Assembly (NCBI RefSeq): GCF_023023025.1
Contig: NZ_CP095481.1
Coordinates: 3,410,001-3,474,000, forward strand
Origin: Amycolatopsis sp. WQ 127309
Lineage (GTDB): Bacteria > Actinomycetota > Actinomycetes > Mycobacteriales > Pseudonocardiaceae
Direction of reading: 5' to 3'
DNA length: 64,000 bases
Shown: in pieces, positions 16,720 through 24,795 of the stretch
Layout: each line of letters starts with the position of its first letter
How positions within the stretch are numbered: position 1 is the first letter of the stretch
Translations under genes and position numbers: made by a program
Notes under the pieces: generated by a model
What the model was told of the DNA's origin: nothing
Seen by the model: only the letters and a program-made list of their open reading frames with translations
Databases searched by the model: none

Positions 16720-19331
16720 TGGCCGAATGGGCTGACATCAAGAAGGTCCTCGACGACCCGAACGTCTCCATGGAAAAGAAATCCGCCCTCATGGAGGCGT
16801 ACGACAAGGACACCTGGAACTTCAACGACGAAGAAGAAAAGTACGCCAAGGAATACATCGACGGGTATTCCGACCGGAACTGGGCCACCACGCCGCTCTA
16901 TCCCACGGGTTCCGACGGCGAGGTCGACGACCGGCTGAAGGAAGCCCAGCAGGAGTCGCAGGCCAAGGGCAAGGAACAGCAGGCCCAGACCGACCGCAAG
17001 AACCAGGCGAAGAAGAACCTCGACGGAATCGCGAAGCCGACGCTCAACGCGGGCGCGAAGAGCTCCGACGAGCAGCTCGACCAGGGCAACGTCACGGTCG
17101 ACTTCCTGGTGCTGTGGACCACCGACATCTGGAACAAGATCAAGGGCGGCAGCGGCCAGCTCGACCCGCAGAAGGACCTCAAGGACAAGTTCCACGAGAA
17201 CCGCGGCATCCAGTACCAGAAGTTCCTCACCGACGCCGACGACCTGGGCAAGGCGCACAAGGTCGTCGAGGACACGCTCTCCAAGAGCGACACCGAGCTC
17301 CAGACCCTCTTCGGGGAGTGGAAGGGCAAGGGCGCCAACGCGGCGGAGATCAAGTACGACGAGGCGATCAAGCCGCACGCCAAGGAGCTCTCCCAGCAGA
17401 TCGACGGCGCCGCGAAGCTGCTCCCGGAGACCGTCGGGCACGTCTTCGACGCCGTCAAGAAGAAGGTCGACGAGGTCCTCGCGCTGCACCGCACGACGAT
17501 CGCCCAGGCCGACATCACCATGGCCCGCGACGTCCTCAAGATCGCGAACGGCGAGACCGGCGAGTTCGACGACTTCATGAAGGTCGCCGGCTGGGTCGAC
17601 AGCGTCAACGCGCAGAACGGCAACCAGACGAACCTCGCCGAGCGGCTGCAGAACGACGACTGCGGCTTCAACGACGAGAACAAGGAGTACGGCCGCCAGG
17701 TCTGCCGCTACTGGCGCGACGGCGCGTTCACCACCGAGTACCAGGGCCTGATCAACGCGTTCAACGGCTCCTGCAAGTCCGCCAAGGACACCATCGACCA
17801 GCAGTGGGGCGCGCTCGACCAGTACCTGTCCGGCTACACCAACCAGCTGACCGAGGCCAAGGGTGCCGGCCCGGACACGGGCAAGGGTGACGGCGGCAAG
17901 GACACCAGCACCGGCGGCGGGGGCAAGGACTCCAACACCGGTGGCGGCGGCCCCGGTACCGGCGGGGGCGGGCCCGGCACGGGTGGCGGCGGCACCGGCA
18001 GCGGTGGCGGCGGTACCACGACGCCGTCCGCGAGCGAGCCGCCGAAGCCCGAGGACGCCGCGCCGAAGCCGGACGACGCCGGCACCAACCCGGTCACCGG
18101 CAAGCCCCTCGAGGTCGACCCGTCGACCGGCGAGCCGTACCCGATCGACCCGAAGACCGGCGAGGCCATCAAGGACGCCGACGACACGGAGACCGTGTCG
18201 GTCAAGAAGGGCGACAACACGATCGAGATGTCCGAGCCCGACAAGCAGGGCAAGATGGACATCACGGTCGACGACGGCCAGGGCCACAAGAAGGACTACC
18301 CCCTCGACTGGGGCGACGACGACAAGGCCGAGGCCAAGGGCGCCGACGGCAAGACCACCGACGGCAAGGACGCCGCGTTCGGGCCGCAGGGCAGCCACGC
18401 CGTCAAGGACGGGCAGCCCTCGGCCGACGGCAGCTACAAGCCGGGCGCCGACGGCAAGATCCACATCCAGGACGGCAACCTGAAGATCACCGCCGAGCGG
18501 CCGGAAGGCCCCGGCGGGCCGACGGTCGTCACCGTCGACGACGGCAAGGGCGAGCCGACCACCTACACCCTGGACTCGAAGGACGGCCCGAAGGCCGACG
18601 ACCTCAAGGCCGACGGCACCGGCGCGGCGTCCGGCACGAGCACGTCCGGCGCGACCCCCGGCGGCACCGGGGGGTCCGACGGCGCGGCCGGTGGGCCGGA
18701 CAGCGGCAGTGGCGTCGCCGCCGAGATCCAGCACGACGCGGACGCCGAGCCGCCGCTGACGAAGGACCCGGCGCCGGACAACCCGGACCCGGGTATGACG
18801 CAGGGCTCGTCGGCCGGTGGCGGCGGCGGGTTCAGCGCGCCGGGGGGCATGGACTTCTCCGGTGACCTCGGCACCGGCGCGACGGCCGAACCGGCGCTGG
18901 CCACGGCCGACGCCGGGGCCGGCGGCGGCGACTCGACGACGACGGCCGGGGCGAGCGACTTCGGCTCCGCCGTCACCGGTGGCCACACCACGGCCGACTT
19001 CGCCGGCGCGGTGTCGCTGGAGCCGGGCGCCCAGACGGGCAGCGACGCGTCGCTCCCGGCGGCCGACGGCGGCGGGCTCGGCGCGACCCCGGTCGACCCC
19101 GGCATGCACCAGGCGGCCGCGAGCGGCTCGGCCAGTGGCATGAGCGGGATGGGCGGGATGATGGGCGGCATGGGTGGCTCGCCCGGTGGTGGTGGCGGCG
19201 GTGGCGACCAGCAGCGCGGCCCCAGCCAGTACCGCATCGAAGGCGGCGTCTTCGAGACGAGCGGGGCGAAGGGCCGGATCAGCGGCTCGCTGGACGACGA
19301 GGGTGAGCGCTCGATCCGGTACGACCGGTGA
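16719..19331 (+). CDS. Large WXG-type protein with Gly/Pro-rich region and duplicated acidic beta module
   Basis: An 870-residue acidic protein without signal peptide. Residues 1-370 are helical and include a W-x-G turn (GEWKGKGANAAE near 198) followed by long amphipathic helices, like a WXG100 module in a longer protein. Residues 390-440 are a Gly/Thr/Ser-rich linker. Between about 495 and 620 two modules of similar pattern occur, each containing TVDDG-x-G-x4-Y-x-LD (near 519 and 605), so one is a duplication of the other. The last 250 residues are Gly/Ala/Met-rich low complexity ending in a basic-acidic tail. Its partner upstream carries the export motif. No enzyme motif or toxin domain is recognised; a structural surface role is as likely as an effector role. 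Confidence 0.75.
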   Translation: MAEWADIKKVLDDPNVSMEKKSALMEAYDKDTWNFNDEEEKYAKEYIDGYSDRNWATTPLYPTGSDGEVDDRLKEAQQESQAKGKEQQAQTDRKNQAKKNLDGIAKPTLNAGAKSSDEQLDQGNVTVDFLVLWTTDIWNKIKGGSGQLDPQKDLKDKFHENRGIQYQKFLTDADDLGKAHKVVEDTLSKSDTELQTLFGEWKGKGANAAEIKYDEAIKPHAKELSQQIDGAAKLLPETVGHVFDAVKKKVDEVLALHRTTIAQADITMARDVLKIANGETGEFDDFMKVAGWVDSVNAQNGNQTNLAERLQNDDCGFNDENKEYGRQVCRYWRDGAFTTEYQGLINAFNGSCKSAKDTIDQQWGALDQYLSGYTNQLTEAKGAGPDTGKGDGGKDTSTGGGGKDSNTGGGGPGTGGGGPGTGGGGTGSGGGGTTTPSASEPPKPEDAAPKPDDAGTNPVTGKPLEVDPSTGEPYPIDPKTGEAIKDADDTETVSVKKGDNTIEMSEPDKQGKMDITVDDGQGHKKDYPLDWGDDDKAEAKGADGKTTDGKDAAFGPQGSHAVKDGQPSADGSYKPGADGKIHIQDGNLKITAERPEGPGGPTVVTVDDGKGEPTTYTLDSKDGPKADDLKADGTGAASGTSTSGATPGGTGGSDGAAGGPDSGSGVAAEIQHDADAEPPLTKDPAPDNPDPGMTQGSSAGGGGGFSAPGGMDFSGDLGTGATAEPALATADAGAGGGDSTTTAGASDFGSAVTGGHTTADFAGAVSLEPGAQTGSDASLPAADGGGLGATPVDPGMHQAAASGSASGMSGMGGMMGGMGGSPGGGGGGGDQQRGPSQYRIEGGVFETSGAKGRISGSLDDEGERSIRYDR

Positions 19332-19388
19332 CGGGCGTTCAGCGCCGGATTTCTGGGAGGGCTTTCGAGTGAGAGCTGAGGAGGGGCG

Positions 19389-19862
19389 ATGAGCAGCGCC
19401 GAAGAGCGGTACCGCGCGGCGATCTCCACGATGGACGCCGCGGCGCGCGAGCAGGACGAGCAGCGGGGGCTGCGCGAACGGCGCGTCGCGGAGGCCGAGA
19501 CGCAGGCGCGTGAAGGCCTGAAGAACGAGCTGGGTGCCGCGCAGAAGTACGCCGAGCACATGGACGAGCTCAACAAGCGCAAGCAGAGCGCGGGTGGCTG
19601 GGCGACGGAGAAGACCCTGGCCGACAAGGGCCGCGAGTCGCTGATGCAGTTCGGCGGCGAGGACGAGGACTCGACGCCGACCAACAGCTTCCCCGCGGCT
19701 CCGGCCCTGGCCGCGACCGCGCCGCGGCCCGAGCCGGTGACGGCGCCCGTGCCCGCACCGGAGCCACCGCCCCCGGCACCCGAGGCGCAGCGCCCGCGGG
19801 GACGGCACGCGCGTCCGGTCGAGGACGAGGACGACTTCTCCAGCACGAGCTGGCTGGTCTGA
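19389..19862 (+). CDS. Coiled-coil cytosolic protein with acidic D-F-S tail
   Basis: A 157-residue protein of unknown function. Residues 1-75 form a charged helix likely to be a coiled coil (Glu/Arg/Gln-rich); a Pro/Ala-rich linker follows and the end is EDEDDFSSTSWLV. A matching acidic D-F-S tail closes the small protein in the ESX-4 locus (6680-7045). GAGGGGCG precedes the ATG. It is third in the operon with the EspC-like and 870-residue genes, so a chaperone or adaptor for these substrates is a reasonable inference. Confidence 0.72.
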   Translation: MSSAEERYRAAISTMDAAAREQDEQRGLRERRVAEAETQAREGLKNELGAAQKYAEHMDELNKRKQSAGGWATEKTLADKGRESLMQFGGEDEDSTPTNSFPAAPALAATAPRPEPVTAPVPAPEPPPPAPEAQRPRGRHARPVEDEDDFSSTSWLV

Positions 19863-19876
19863 GGTTCTGACAGCGG

Positions 19877-19906
19877 AAAGGCCCGGCGGTTCGCCGGGCC
19901 TTTCTC
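19877..19906 (+). terminator. Terminator of the EspC-like operon
   Basis: Perfect 12-base arms AAAGGCCCGGCG (19877-19888) and CGCCGGGCCTTT (19892-19903) with a three-base loop; the T run is part of the stem so it can serve both strands. The convergent hydrolase gene ends seven bases further on. Confidence 0.88.
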
Positions 19907-19912
19907 GTGTGG

Positions 19913-20737
19913 TCAGTGAGCGGGTTCGTCCTCGCGCTCGATGGTCGCGCGCTTGACGTCCGCCTCCAGCAGGGGCCGGTACTTGTCGGTGCCGGTCAGG
20001 TGGGTCAGGAAGAACGCCGTGAACAGCGCGCGGGTGAGCTGCTGCGTGCCGCGGTGCGGCTTGCCGTGCATGATCAGCTGCGACCAGTGCCGGCCCTCGG
20101 TGACACCGAGGTGGGACGCCTTGCCGAGGGTGCGCAGCTGGACGTCGTCGCCGCCCCAGTTGTCCGAGATCGCCTCGGCGTGCCCGACGGCCGGCGCGAC
20201 CAGGTCTTCGTCGGCGGCCAGGTGCAGGCCCGGGACGGTGATGCCGCGCGCGGCCTCGCTCGCCGGCGGGAGCGTCTGGGCGGCCGCGATCGTCGCGACG
20301 GCGCGGATCCGCGGGTGTTCGGCCTGCGCGTCCTGCGCCGCGGCCAGCACGGCCGAGCCGCCGCCGGCCGAGTGCCCGGCGAGGCCGAGCTTCGCCGGGT
20401 CGACGCTGATGCCGTCCGGGCCGAGCCGGACCGTCGTGACGACGTCGAGGGTGGTCAGCAGGTCGGCGGCGAGCAACCGGTGCGACGGCAGCGGCCCCCG
20501 CTGGGTGGCCGGCGCCGCGGCGACGATGCCCCAGCTGGCGAGGTGGTGCAGGAGCTGCCGGTACCGGTCGGGCGGCTGCAGCCACCCGTGCCCGAAGGCG
20601 ACGGCGGGCAGGCCGAGACCGGCGCGGGGCGTATACACCACGCCCGGCAGGCCGACCAGGGCGAGGTTGCCCCGGAGGACCTCGTGCGGACCCGGGTGCT
20701 TGAGCTCCGCGAGCAGCTGCTTGGGCTTGCTGGCCAT
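19913..20737 (-). CDS. Alpha/beta hydrolase (dienelactone hydrolase/chlorophyllase-like)
   Basis: A 274-residue cytosolic serine hydrolase. The nucleophile elbow is GHSAGGGSA, the oxyanion region FGHGW lies near residue 50, and a late DEDLVAP (Asp) and SHLG (His) complete a plausible triad. No signal peptide is seen from the ATG at 20737; a longer frame to 20908 would read through the repeat at 20799-20881 and is rejected. Substrate unknown. Confidence 0.85.
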   Translation of the reverse strand: MASKPKQLLAELKHPGPHEVLRGNLALVGLPGVVYTPRAGLGLPAVAFGHGWLQPPDRYRQLLHHLASWGIVAAAPATQRGPLPSHRLLAADLLTTLDVVTTVRLGPDGISVDPAKLGLAGHSAGGGSAVLAAAQDAQAEHPRIRAVATIAAAQTLPPASEAARGITVPGLHLAADEDLVAPAVGHAEAISDNWGGDDVQLRTLGKASHLGVTEGRHWSQLIMHGKPHRGTQQLTRALFTAFFLTHLTGTDKYRPLLEADVKRATIEREDEPAH

Positions 20738-20798
20738 GGCCGGAACCCTACTGCCCGCACCCGGCCCCGGCTCGCTCGCCGCCCCGGCTCCCCGCAAA

Positions 20799-20881
20799 CG
20801 CCCCAATGTGGCGTTGGGTGCGTCCAACGCACCCAATGTGGCGTTCGGTGCGTCCAACGCACCCAACGCCACATTGGGGCG
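20799..20881. repeat. Intergenic compound repeat with 25-base inverted arms
   Basis: A 30-base unit beginning CCCAATGTGGCGTT occurs twice in tandem (20802-20831 and 20832-20861, one mismatch), and the array ends in an inverted partial copy. The outer 25 bases, 20799-20823 and 20857-20881, are perfectly complementary. It lies in the divergent gap between the hydrolase and glmS genes and could fold into a long hairpin in either transcript. Confidence 0.9.
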
Positions 20882-21013
20882 CTCGGGAGGGTGCCGGTGC
20901 GGGGTCACCCGGTTTTGTATTGGTCCGGACCACGGTAACTCGTGTTCGCGCAGGTCGCGGGCGGTTCACGTGCCCGGTCAGCCCGCTGAACGTCCCTCGT
21001 TAGGCTGGTGCGC
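20882..21013 (+). promoter_or_regulatory. glmS promoter, probably leaderless
   Basis: TAGGCT at 21001-21006 is seven bases before the glmS GTG at 21014, and no ribosome-binding site is present between. This places the expected transcription start at the start codon. No glmS ribozyme-like sequence is apparent, as expected for an actinomycete. Confidence 0.6.
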
Positions 21014-22876
21014 GTGTGTGGAATCGTGGGATATGTCGGGCACCGCCCGGCCCTGGACGTCGTTCTCGGCGGGCTCCGGCGCATGGAGTACCGCGGTTAC
21101 GACTCGGCCGGCGTGGCGGTCCTCGACGGCGCGGGCGCGCTGAACGTCGAGCGCAAGGCCGGCCGGCTCGCCAACCTGGAAGCCGAGCTGGACAAGGTCG
21201 GCCGCGGCAGCTTCGCCGGCACCGCCGGCATGGGCCACACCCGCTGGGCCACCCACGGTGCCCCGGTGGACCGCAACTCGCACCCGCACCGGGACGCCTC
21301 CGAGCGCGTCGCGGTCGTGCACAACGGCATCATCGAGAACTTCGCCGCCCTGCGCACCGAGCTGGAAGCCGACGGCGTCGAGATGGCCAGCGACACCGAC
21401 AGTGAGACCGCCGCGCACCTGATCGCGCGGGCGTACACCGGCGGCGAGACCGCCGGGGACTTCGCGGCCAGCGTCGCCGCTGTCTGCCGTCGTCTCGAAG
21501 GCGCGTTCACGCTGGTCGTGACGCACGCCGACCACTCGGGCACGATCGTCGCGGCGCGCCGGTCGTCGCCGCTGGTCGTCGGCGTCGGCGCGGGCGAGCA
21601 CTTCGTCGCCTCCGACGTCTCGGCGTTCATCGAGCACACCCGCGAGGCCGTCGAGCTGGGCCAGGACCAGCTCGTCGTGATCACCCGCGAGGGCTACGAG
21701 GTCACCGACTTCCACGGCGACGCCGCCCAGGCGAAGCCGTTCACCGTGGACTGGGACCTCTCGGCCGCCGAAAAGGGCGGCCACGAGTACTTCATGCTCA
21801 AGGAGATCGAGGAACAGCCCGAAGCACTGGCGAACACCCTTCGCGGGCACTTCGACAACGGCCGGATCATCCTCGACGAGCAGCGCATCTCCGACCAGGA
21901 CCTGCGCGACGTCGACAAGGTCTTCGTCGTCGCCTGCGGGTCGGCCTACCACTCCGGCCTGGTCGCCAAGTACGCCATCGAGCACTGGTGCCGCCTGCCG
22001 GTCGAGGTCGAGCTGGCCAGCGAGTTCCGCTACCGCGACCCGGTGCTCGACCGCGCGACGCTCGTCGTCGCCGTGTCGCAGTCCGGCGAGACGGCGGACA
22101 CCCTCGAGGCCGTCCGCCACGCGCGCGAGCAGAAGGCGCGCGTGCTGGCCGTCTGCAACACCAACGGCGCGCAGATCCCGCGCGAGTCCGACGCGGTGCT
22201 CTACACGCACGCCGGCCCCGAGATCGGCGTCGCCTCGACGAAGGCGTTCCTCGCCCAGATCGCGGCGAACTACCTGGTCGGCCTGGCGCTGGCGCAGGCC
22301 CGCGGCACGAAGTACCCGGACGAGGTCGCCCGCGAGTTCGCCGAGCTGGAGGCCATGCCCGCGGCCGTCCGGAAGGTGCTGTCCACTGTGGACCAGGTGC
22401 GGGACCTCGGCCGCCGGATCGCCGACTCGAAGGCCGTGCTGTTCCTCGGCCGCCACGTCGGGTTCCCGGTCGCCCTCGAAGGCGCGCTGAAGCTCAAGGA
22501 GCTCGCGTACATGCACGCCGAGGGCTTCGCCGCCGGCGAGCTCAAGCACGGCCCGATCGCGCTGATCGAGGACGGCCTGCCGGTCGTCGTCGTGATGCCC
22601 TCGCCCAAGGGCCGCGCGGTGCTGCATTCGAAGCTGGTGTCGAACATCAGCGAGATCCAGGCCCGCGGCGCGCGCACGATCGTGATCGCCGAAGAGGGTG
22701 ACGAGAAGGTCCGGCCGTTCGCGGACGAGCTGATCGAGATCCCCGCGGTGCCGACGCTGCTGCAGCCGCTGGTGTCCACGGTGCCGCTGCAGGTGCTGGC
22801 CGCGGAGATCGCCCGCACCCGCGGGTACGACGTCGACAAGCCGCGTAACCTGGCGAAGTCTGTCACCGTCGAATAG
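21014..22876 (+). CDS. glmS: Glutamine-fructose-6-phosphate aminotransferase (isomerizing)
   Basis: Makes glucosamine-6-phosphate from fructose-6-phosphate and glutamine, the entry to UDP-GlcNAc and peptidoglycan. The 620-residue enzyme has an N-terminal amidotransferase domain with the catalytic Cys directly after the initiator Met (CGIVGYVG), TRWATHG and two SIS sugar-isomerase domains (CGSAYHSG, SQSGETADT, ending in AKSVTVE). The GTG at 21014 is fixed by the need for Cys at position 2; the GTG at 21008 would add two residues and bury it. nnr follows after 15 bases. Confidence 0.97.
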   Translation: MCGIVGYVGHRPALDVVLGGLRRMEYRGYDSAGVAVLDGAGALNVERKAGRLANLEAELDKVGRGSFAGTAGMGHTRWATHGAPVDRNSHPHRDASERVAVVHNGIIENFAALRTELEADGVEMASDTDSETAAHLIARAYTGGETAGDFAASVAAVCRRLEGAFTLVVTHADHSGTIVAARRSSPLVVGVGAGEHFVASDVSAFIEHTREAVELGQDQLVVITREGYEVTDFHGDAAQAKPFTVDWDLSAAEKGGHEYFMLKEIEEQPEALANTLRGHFDNGRIILDEQRISDQDLRDVDKVFVVACGSAYHSGLVAKYAIEHWCRLPVEVELASEFRYRDPVLDRATLVVAVSQSGETADTLEAVRHAREQKARVLAVCNTNGAQIPRESDAVLYTHAGPEIGVASTKAFLAQIAANYLVGLALAQARGTKYPDEVAREFAELEAMPAAVRKVLSTVDQVRDLGRRIADSKAVLFLGRHVGFPVALEGALKLKELAYMHAEGFAAGELKHGPIALIEDGLPVVVVMPSPKGRAVLHSKLVSNISEIQARGARTIVIAEEGDEKVRPFADELIEIPAVPTLLQPLVSTVPLQVLAAEIARTRGYDVDKPRNLAKSVTVE

Positions 22877-22891
22877 CGGGAGGCCTTCGCC

Positions 22892-24328
22892 GTGCAGGGA
22901 ATCTGGACCACGGAACGGATTCGCGAGGCGGAGGGGCGGCTGTTCGCCGTCACGCCCGAGGGCGAGCTGATGCGGCGCGCGTCGTTCGGGCTCGCCGTGC
23001 GGCTGGCGGAGTTCCTCGCCGAGCACACCGGCACGGTGTCCGGCCGCCGGGTCGTGCTGCTGGTCGGCTCCGGTGACAACGGCGGTGACGCCCTGTGGGC
23101 CGGGGCTTTCCTGCGCCGTCGCGGAGTCGCCGTCACGGCTGTGCTGCTGGGTTCGCGGGCGCACGAGGCCGGGCTCGCGGCGTTGCGCCGCGCGGGCGGC
23201 CGGGTCGTGTCCGCCGAGGACGGTCCACAGTGGATCGTCCGGGCGGACGTCGTGGTCGACGGGATCGTCGGGATCTCCGCTTCGGGCTCACTGCGCCCCG
23301 AAGCCGCGCGGCTGGTCTCCCTCGTCGAAGCGCCGATCGTGGCGGTCGACTTGCCCAGCGGCGTCGACCCGGACACCGGCGCGGTCGACGGCCCGGCGGT
23401 GCGGGCCACGCTGACGGTCACCTTCGGCGCCCGCAAGCCGGTGCACGTGCTGGCGCCGACGTGGTGCGGCGAGGTCGTGCTGGTCGACATCGGGCTCGAG
23501 CTGGGGGAGCCGTCGATCCGGCAGCTGGACATCGCGGACATCGCGGCGGCGTGGCCGGTGCCCGGGCCGGAGGACGACAAGTACAGCCAGGGCGTCGTCG
23601 GCGTCGCGGCGGGCTCGGCGACCTACCCGGGCGCGGCGGTGCTGACGGCGGGCTCGGCGGTCCGCGCGACGGCGGGGATGGTCCGGTACGCGGGCCACGC
23701 GGCCGACGTCGTCCGGTCGCAGTGGCCGGAGGTCATCGCGACGGGCACGGTCGCCGACGCCGGCCGGGTGCAGGCGTGGGCGGTCGGCCCCGGAATCGGC
23801 ACGGGCTCGGAGGGCCGCGACGTCGTCCGGTACGTCCTCGGCCGGGGCCTGCCGGTGTGCGCGGACGCGGACGCCACGACGATCATCGCGAAGTCCCCCG
23901 AGGTCCTGGACGCGCGCGACCCGGACACACCGCTGGTCCTGACCCCGCACGCGGGCGAGTACGCACGGCTGATGGGCGCCGCGCCGGGCCCCGACCGGGT
24001 GAAGGCCGCGCGCGACGCGGCCCGGCGGTACAACGCGGTGGTGCTGTTGAAGGGGTACGTGACGGTGATCGCGGCCCCGGACGGCCGGGTGGCGGTCAAC
24101 AAGCCACACGGAGCATGGCTGGCCACACCGGGTTCGGGCGACGTGCTCTCAGGCCTGATCGGCGCCCTGCTTGCGGCGGGAGTGGACCCGTGGCTGGCGG
24201 CAGCCGCGGCGGCTCACGTGCACTCCCTGGCGGGCGCGATCGCGGCCCAGAACGCCCCGACGTCGTCGTCGGCGCTGGTCCACGCGATCCCCGAGGCGAT
24301 CCGCGCGGTCCGGTCTTTGACGTCCTGA
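22892..24328 (+). CDS. nnr: Bifunctional NAD(P)H-hydrate epimerase/ADP-dependent dehydratase
   Basis: Repairs damaged NADHX and NADPHX. The 478-residue fusion has a YjeF N-terminal epimerase domain (VGSGDNGGDALWAGAFLRRRG, DGIVG, DLPSGVDPDTG) and a ribokinase-like dehydratase domain (GPGIGTG, LTPHAGEYARL, LLKGYVTVIA, GSGDVLSGLIGALLAAG). It follows glmS by 15 bases and is closed by the palindrome at 24337-24364. The glmS-nnr linkage also occurs in mycobacteria. Confidence 0.95.
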   Translation: MQGIWTTERIREAEGRLFAVTPEGELMRRASFGLAVRLAEFLAEHTGTVSGRRVVLLVGSGDNGGDALWAGAFLRRRGVAVTAVLLGSRAHEAGLAALRRAGGRVVSAEDGPQWIVRADVVVDGIVGISASGSLRPEAARLVSLVEAPIVAVDLPSGVDPDTGAVDGPAVRATLTVTFGARKPVHVLAPTWCGEVVLVDIGLELGEPSIRQLDIADIAAAWPVPGPEDDKYSQGVVGVAAGSATYPGAAVLTAGSAVRATAGMVRYAGHAADVVRSQWPEVIATGTVADAGRVQAWAVGPGIGTGSEGRDVVRYVLGRGLPVCADADATTIIAKSPEVLDARDPDTPLVLTPHAGEYARLMGAAPGPDRVKAARDAARRYNAVVLLKGYVTVIAAPDGRVAVNKPHGAWLATPGSGDVLSGLIGALLAAGVDPWLAAAAAAHVHSLAGAIAAQNAPTSSSALVHAIPEAIRAVRSLTS

Positions 24329-24336
24329 CGTGGCCG

Positions 24337-24364
24337 AGCGGCACTTTCACGTGAAAGTGCCGCT
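24337..24364. terminator. Perfect 28-base palindrome after nnr
   Basis: AGCGGCACTTTCAC and its exact complement adjoin with no spacer, followed by TT. In RNA it would form a stem with a small strained loop. It lies eight bases after the nnr stop and just before the tandem repeat array, so it could act as a terminator or a protein-binding site. Confidence 0.65.
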
Positions 24365-24385
24365 TTGGGGGGGCGTGCGTGAGGT

Positions 24386-24701
24386 GCGAACGGTCCGTTG
24401 GTGCCGCTCGAAGCGGTGCGAGGGGGCGCGAGTGGCCCGTTCGCGCCTTGGCAGGAGGTCGCGAGTGGCCCGTTGGTGCCCAGGGGAGCGTCGCGAACGG
24501 GCCGTTCGTGCCGGATGAGCGTCGCGAGTGGCCCGTTCGTGCGCGAAGAAGGTCGCGAGTGGCCCGTTCGTGCCGGGCAAGCGTCGCGAGTGGCCCGTTG
24601 GTGCCCAGCGAGGGGGCGCGAGTGGCCCGTTCGTGCCCGGGCGAGCGTCGCGAACGGGCCGTTCGTGCCCGCCGAGCGTCGCGAACGGGCCGTTCGTGCC
24701 A
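24386..24701. repeat. Tandem array of ten 31-32-base units with palindromic cores
   Basis: Ten copies of a core of about 20 bases beginning GCGA (GCGAGTGGCCCGTTCGTGCC or GCGAACGGGCCGTTCGTGCC) start at 24386, 24428, 24461, 24493, 24524, 24555, 24586, 24618, 24650 and 24681. Apart from the first, the step is 31-33 bases, close to three helical turns. Three copies (24493, 24650, 24681) hold the palindrome CGAACGG-G-CCGTTCG; the others have a changed left arm. The 11-12 bases between cores vary but are not unrelated spacers. The array ends about 95 bases before the deoR-family start. Confidence 0.9.
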
Positions 24702-24795
24702 CCCCCACCAAGCCCACGAAACCAGCACCCGAGCGACCGGCGTGCGAAGAGTTATCGAGTTCTCTGTTAACTCCGGGCGTTAAATCTGGTAAGAA
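24702..24795 (+). promoter_or_regulatory. Promoter region of the deoR-xylB operon
   Basis: A local AT-rich patch contains GTTAAC and GTTAAA half-sites (around 24763-24785), which could be a DeoR-type operator or -35/-10 elements. No ribosome-binding site is evident before the GTG. Confidence 0.4.

Noticed and set aside
16419..20585. Very long minus-strand open frame (about 1388 codons)
   Set aside because: It lies opposite four well-supported plus-strand features and has low-complexity Arg/Gly/Val composition typical of a GC-rich antisense frame; no domain is recognisable.
20738..20908. N-terminal extension of the alpha/beta hydrolase
   Set aside because: The extra 57 residues are encoded by the intergenic repeat; homology starts after the ATG at 20737.
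20882..21013. glmS ribozyme riboswitch
   Set aside because: The gap is short, the start is probably leaderless, and no ribozyme core is visible.
24386..24701. CRISPR-like array
   Set aside because: The intervals between repeat cores are only 11-12 bases and resemble each other, and there are no cas genes; true spacers are about 28-40 bases and unrelated.
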